Shown here piece after piece: positions 60,668 through 64,000 of a stretch of DNA of 64,000 nucleotides; within the stretch, counting starts at the first letter, position 1, and every line of letters starts with the position of its first letter. The position numbers and the translations under genes are program-made. Source of the DNA: Paenibacillus fonticola DSM 21315 (GTDB taxonomy: Bacteria; Bacillota; Bacilli; Paenibacillales; Paenibacillaceae); assembly GCF_000381905.1 (NCBI RefSeq), contig NZ_KB907252.1, positions 124,001-188,000 on the forward strand. Reading direction: 5' to 3'. The notes below the pieces were generated by a model that was not told where the DNA came from, searched no databases, and saw only the letters and a program-made list of their open reading frames with translations.

Positions 60668-60725
60668 TTATAATAGGATGGCAGTTTATTTAACCACCAC
60701 CCATTATGATTAACTAGCCATTGTT

Positions 60726-61217
60726 TTAGGTTGATCTGGCATTATATAAACCGTTATAGTAAGCATAGAACACAGGATTTCGAGGAATTTTACTTCCCTT
60801 ACAAACTTGGACTTGTTGGACAGCTAAGTTGTAAAAGACATCATATAGCTTTCGATTCCCTTGTTTTGTTTTCTTCATCGTTTCCTTACCGCCCGAACCC
60901 ATTTTAATTGGAGCTATTCCTGCATATCTGGCGAGTTTATCAGAATTAGCGAACCGATGAATGTCACCAATTTCTTTAATAAAAGCGGAGGAAGTAACAG
61001 TATCTATCCCTTGCATAGTCTCAAGCTGCATACCTAACATTTTAATTGTTACTTTTAACTCTTTATCTACCTTCTTGATTTCCTGCTTCTTAAAGCGAAT
61101 ATCTCGAACAACAAAAAACAAGCCAATTATGGTAGTATCTGACCATAATCGACCTGTTCGTTGTAACGAAAAACCGTTATTTAGGTGAAAAAGTTCAAGC
61201 ATCTTATGTGCGTACAA
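60726..61217 (-). mobile_element. IS110/IS1111-family transposase, truncated C-terminal part
   Basis: 163 residues: LETMQGIDTVTSSAFIKEIG, FANSDKLARYAGIAPIKMGS and GNRKLYDVFYNLAVQQVQVC, the transposase_20 domain of IS110-type recombinases, which normally follows an N-terminal DEDD domain. The N-terminal half is missing, so it is inactive. A 57-base piece of the same element (61111-61166) recurs at 62997-63053. The insertion lies between the CdiA-type module and the SUKH gene. Confidence 0.88.
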
Positions 61218-61233
61218 CCGAAATGGAGAGTCT

Positions 61234-61321
61234 TTATACGGGTATTACATGGGTGAGATGTGTTATTGGTTGAATGATCGGTTTATTCGGCACTGGGTAG
61301 CCTGCCGTTTTCCTTTTGTTG
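61234..61321 (-). pseudogene. C-terminal toxin tail remnant
   Basis: The minus frame reads KTAGYPVPNKPIIQPITHL and matches the tail TAGYPVGGKP of the EndoU-like toxin. The same piece, more decayed, lies at 52177-52200, also right after an immunity gene. Fragment only. Confidence 0.5.
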
Positions 61322-62029
61322 TTACTCAAACCCAATGGTAATCCATTCATCCACATAGTCCCAAAAGTTAATATTATACTCTGGTTGATCTTTTGCTGAC
61401 CATAAAGTTGCATTATCATCTTCACATTTTTTAAAATCTATAGCTATATAAGTTCCCATCCCATTACTAAAAAAACCAAAGGAAGATTCCAAACCAATTT
61501 GTAATGGTTCTTCTAAATCATCAATAATACTCCAATCAAATTCATCATCACCCAAATAAACAACATCTTCTAGAGCCACTAACCCCATAGAGCCACTCGC
61601 ATAATAATAAAATCCGTTGTGTAGTTTTTCATAAAACGTTCTAATGGAAGAAGGGGTTTTTAACCATGATTCTTTAAGTGGTTCATTATCAATACCCTCC
61701 AAAGGATTTCTTCCTTCGTAATACAGTACCTTACCCTGTCGGTTCTTAATGGTGTATAGAATAGAGTACCTATGGTTTATATCCATCAACTCAATATTAA
61801 CTAGGTAATCATTTAGATATGATATAGTATTTCTTAGTTCAGTTGCTAAATTTATATTCCAGATTTCTAGCAAGGATTTAATTCTCATTTTAATCTCTTT
61901 ATGTCTAAAAACCTCATACCAAGCAGGGGGAAGTGAGTCTATTTTATCAACTTCATCATTTGGAACAAGTCTTACATATCCATCTTTTTTCAAGGTATAT
62001 TTTTTTAAGTAATCAAGTTTCCGTTCCAT
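61322..62029 (-). CDS. SUKH (SMI1/KNR4)-family immunity protein
   Basis: 235 residues. SUKH marks: VDKIDSLPPAWYEVFRHKEI in the N-terminal region, SIRTFYEKLHNGFYYYASGS, GFFSNGMGTYIAIDFKKCED and QPEYNINFWDYVDEWITIG. SUKH proteins are the commonest immunity proteins of contact-dependent toxin systems. It begins 5 bases after the end of the inactivated HNH toxin module in the same direction, so it should neutralise that nuclease. Intact although its toxin is broken. Confidence 0.85.
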   Translation of the reverse strand: MERKLDYLKKYTLKKDGYVRLVPNDEVDKIDSLPPAWYEVFRHKEIKMRIKSLLEIWNINLATELRNTISYLNDYLVNIELMDINHRYSILYTIKNRQGKVLYYEGRNPLEGIDNEPLKESWLKTPSSIRTFYEKLHNGFYYYASGSMGLVALEDVVYLGDDEFDWSIIDDLEEPLQIGLESSFGFFSNGMGTYIAIDFKKCEDDNATLWSAKDQPEYNINFWDYVDEWITIGFE

Positions 62030-62034
62030 TGTAT

Positions 62035-62911
62035 TTAGTCCTCCCCTTTATCATTATTCTTTTTATTTCGTTCATTAAAATCATCAATTTGTTTTTGTAA
62101 TTTCCTTTCCATCTCTTTTTCTTTTCCATCATTTCTTTTCTAAATTTAGGGTCAACCTCAATCTCACCTTCTTTTCCCTTCTTATAATGCGTCCATTCCT
62201 CAAAAGTTTTATCTTGTTTAGAGCCATTCGCCGCTCTACTTAACCATTCATGTTTTCTGAATTATTTAAAATCTCAAGTTGTTGTCTCTCTGTCAGTTTT
62301 CCAAAACCTTCCATTCTAGTAATATTATCCATAGATACAATATGATCAGGTTCTAGTCTTTTTATAACAATTTTACCAGGAAGATCGTCAAATGGTATTT
62401 GAATTCCTTCATTCACTTTATCTCGAAGTTCTGGAGTTGGTGTCTTCCCTCTTAACTTTTTATATTGTTCATCTGATATCCTTCAATCCCCGTACCGATG
62501 CGGTGTTCCAATATCACCCGTAGGATCTGCCCCCATTGTTGCTCTCTTCTCCGCCTCCTCCTCCAATTCCTTCATAACCTTCTCATAATTAATCTGCACT
62601 TCGGTTTTACGTGGAATTTTTTCGGGCATCAATTTCTCGAAGAGATTAATATCATCTGGAATCAGTGCACCATCTGCTGGCGAGAGTTCCCTTCCCCTGA
62701 ACATTCGAGCAAATTGACTGCCTACTGCCGCTAAGTCCTTCAGGCTCTCTTTAAAGCCTTCTTCTACATTCTTTACTCCTTGTTTTAGCCATGCTGTAGA
62801 AGGACCGATTGCTTTTTGGACAAGCCCATTTGCTTTCTGGAATTCATTATGGGCACTTACAAGAAAGAACACCCAAATGCCTGAAAAGCCTTCTGACGTT
62901 CTCACAGCCAT
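62035..62911 (-). pseudogene. HNH/endonuclease VII-type toxin module, inactivated
   Basis: The intact part at 62483-62911 reads FQKANGLVQKAIGPSTAW, LAAVGSQFARMFRGRELSPA and TMGADPTGDIGTPHRYGD, a pre-toxin region. It ends at TGA 62483-62485, but the same frame continues with RISDEQYKKLRGKTPTPELR and RLEPDHIVSMDNITRMEGF (DHI-VSM motif of HNH toxins). A frameshift near 62255 leads to LSRAANGSKQDKTFEEWTHY, and another near 62120 to MERKLQKQIDDFNERNKK and the stop at 62035. One nonsense and two frameshift changes make it a pseudogene. Confidence 0.8.
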
Positions 62912-62917
62912 CGAGAA

Positions 62918-62952
62918 CCGCCCAACAGACAGGGAGGAGGGGCGGCGTTTTT
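62918..62952 (+). terminator. GC-rich hairpin with T-run
   Basis: Arms ccgccc (62918-62923) and gggcgg (62940-62945), then CGTTTTT on the plus strand. No plus-strand gene precedes it, so it is probably a leftover from inserted DNA next to the IS110 remnant. Confidence 0.4.
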
Positions 62953-62996
62953 ACAGTTGCGTAGCATTTTGAAAATCCTATGAGAAAGCGAACATA

Positions 62997-63053
62997 ACAA
63001 AAAACAGGTCAATCATGGTGGTTTCTGACCATAATCGACCTGTTCAATGTAAT
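62997..63053 (-). mobile_element. Second remnant of the IS110-family element
   Basis: About 57 bases nearly matching 61111-61166 (the part of the transposase encoding FSLQRTGRLWSDTTIIGLF). No transposase frame remains. Located between the HNH module and the immunity gene at 63117. Confidence 0.65.
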
Positions 63054-63116
63054 AGAGTAGCGTTCAACTTATATTATTCGACAAAAAGAGGATACACAAA
63101 ACTATTGACAGACCCG

Positions 63117-63614
63117 CTAGTCGTTTACTGGAATAAATGTAATAATTCTGCCTTCAGGATACTTACCTTCCCATCCGCAAGGCCAACCGCCTGATTGATA
63201 TATACGGAACAGTTCCTCATAAAAATTATTCGTTTTACCATTAACTAAGCGGTTTATAGCACACATAAAGAGGTCACCTTGTACCTCCTCAATAATATCC
63301 AGATATCCACTTGGAAAAAAACCTTCGGAGTAACTTTCTGTTGAATCAAATAGCTCTTTTAACTCACGTTCAACTGAACGCAGTTCTTTTTCGTACACTT
63401 TGCCGATAATTTCACTATCTTCGGAGGACTTAACATACTCCCAGAGCGTATCTACAATATCTAAATCTTGTGTCCAAGCTATTTCCTGTGCTTGTTCAAA
63501 ATCGTCAATAATCGTAAATTCATCATCTAGTTGCTTATTCCCCTGAAATAGTTGGTTTGATTGAATATAATTGATAACCTCTTCGACTAAAGATGAATAT
63601 TCTCCGTATTTCAT
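63117..63614 (-). CDS. Putative immunity protein for the AHH nuclease module
   Basis: 165 residues: MKYGEYSSLVEEVINYIQSN, DEFTIIDDFEQAQEIAWTQD, VYEKELRSVERELKELFDST and the C-terminal EELFRIYQSGGWPCGWEGKY. That last motif is shared with the gene at 53171-53653. Overlaps the toxin stop by ATGA, so it is co-translated with the nuclease module; this coupling is strong evidence for a cognate immunity role. Confidence 0.75.
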   Translation of the reverse strand: MKYGEYSSLVEEVINYIQSNQLFQGNKQLDDEFTIIDDFEQAQEIAWTQDLDIVDTLWEYVKSSEDSEIIGKVYEKELRSVERELKELFDSTESYSEGFFPSGYLDIIEEVQGDLFMCAINRLVNGKTNNFYEELFRIYQSGGWPCGWEGKYPEGRIITFIPVND

Positions 63615-64000
63615 TTATTTAACCACCTTTCCCATAGCTCTTCTGTTGCTCCGCCGCCTCTATTCCAAATCTCCAGTTTTTTATATTCGCCAGACTTATA
63701 AAATCTACTTAGACCCATTGCCTTTACTTTTGATTTATAAAGTGGTAGACCTTTTTCAACAGCCTTTTGCAATTTTTGTTGTAATTCGTAAACTTGTTTT
63801 TCAAGAACCTCTACACTTTGATTAATATCCAGTTTATCCAACTGATTTCTAGCAACATCATTATATACCTTATGATAGCCCTTGTGTCTAGATAGGCTGC
63901 TAATAGCTTCACTTGGTTCAGGAAGGAAGATTCCATTAGTATAGTGATTCATATCCATCCCAATTTTTTTGATTATCGGATGGCTATTAAGTTGAGATGG
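63611..64000 (-). CDS. AHH-type nuclease toxin C-terminus, partial
   Basis: 130 codons of a gene that runs past the right edge. The frame from 64000 reads PSQLNSHPIIKKIGMDMNHY, TNGIFLPEPSEAISSLSRHK and GYHKVYNDVARNQLDKLDIN, then a helical tail QSVEVLEKQVYELQQKLQKA ending ERWLNK. NGIFLP...SRHKGYH...YN is the second half of the AHH domain of the HNH/endonuclease VII group; the AHH histidines lie upstream, off the window. A larger toxin with N-terminal secretion part is expected beyond the edge. Confidence 0.75.
   Translation of the reverse strand, partial: PSQLNSHPIIKKIGMDMNHYTNGIFLPEPSEAISSLSRHKGYHKVYNDVARNQLDKLDINQSVEVLEKQVYELQQKLQKAVEKGLPLYKSKVKAMGLSRFYKSGEYKKLEIWNRGGGATEELWERWLNK

Overview
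The window looks like chromosomal DNA of a Paenibacillus-type member of the Bacillales. The signs are strong GGAGG ribosome binding sites, TTG and GTG starts, a YesM/YesN-type two-component system beside sugar-binding lipoproteins, a DesK/DesR/desaturase cold-sensing set, a CIRCE-controlled htpG, and a phosphosulfolactate pathway resembling the yitC-yitD-yitE-yitG neighbourhood of Bacillus subtilis. This assignment is inference from gene content; no rRNA or tRNA gene was seen. The left 48 kb has mixed, moderate GC and ordinary housekeeping and transport genes. The right 16 kb is clearly AT-rich, with short genes, gene debris and paralogues, and reads as an accessory region.

Left to right: 1-5364 holds two sugar-binding proteins and their sensor kinase/AraC-type regulator. 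5748-9512 holds a CYTH protein, then DesR, DesK and the fatty acid desaturase. 9781-14753 holds an aminotransferase, a MocR-type regulator and RlmA, separated by two repeat-rich spacers. 15029-20313 holds htpG with promoter, CIRCE and a leader hairpin, an ECF sigma factor with a type II NADH dehydrogenase-like flavoprotein, and two small proteins. 20407-24907 is a complete LacI-controlled sugar ABC operon without its own ATPase. Then come a chemotaxis-receptor remnant, a calcium P-type ATPase, endonuclease V, a WYL regulator with an NmrA-like reductase and a DrrAB-type exporter, small regulators, and a LysR-divergent efflux/oxidoreductase set.

39745-43506 is the most notable metabolic cluster: an NrtR-like Nudix protein, a NADAR protein, a PARG-type macrodomain protein and a KptA/Tpt1 RNA 2'-phosphotransferase, in one leftward gene string behind a sigma-A-type promoter. 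A perfect palindrome overlaps that promoter's -10 element. All four proteins act on NAD-derived ADP-ribose chemistry, so a dedicated ADP-ribose or RNA-repair pathway under Nudix-sensor control is a reasonable inference. 44294-48216 is a ComA/ComB sulfolactate synthesis locus with a transporter and a YitT-family membrane protein.

48382-64000 appears to be the tail of a polymorphic toxin locus running leftward from beyond the right edge. It holds a partial AHH nuclease module with a candidate immunity gene, an inactivated HNH module with an intact SUKH immunity gene, an orphan CdiA-type tRNase module with its neighbour, and an EndoU-like module broken at two homopolymers with its neighbour. Further left is an array of small putative immunity genes, duplicated cassettes, IS110 remnants and small regulators. 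It looks like a graveyard and archive of displaced toxin/immunity cassettes.
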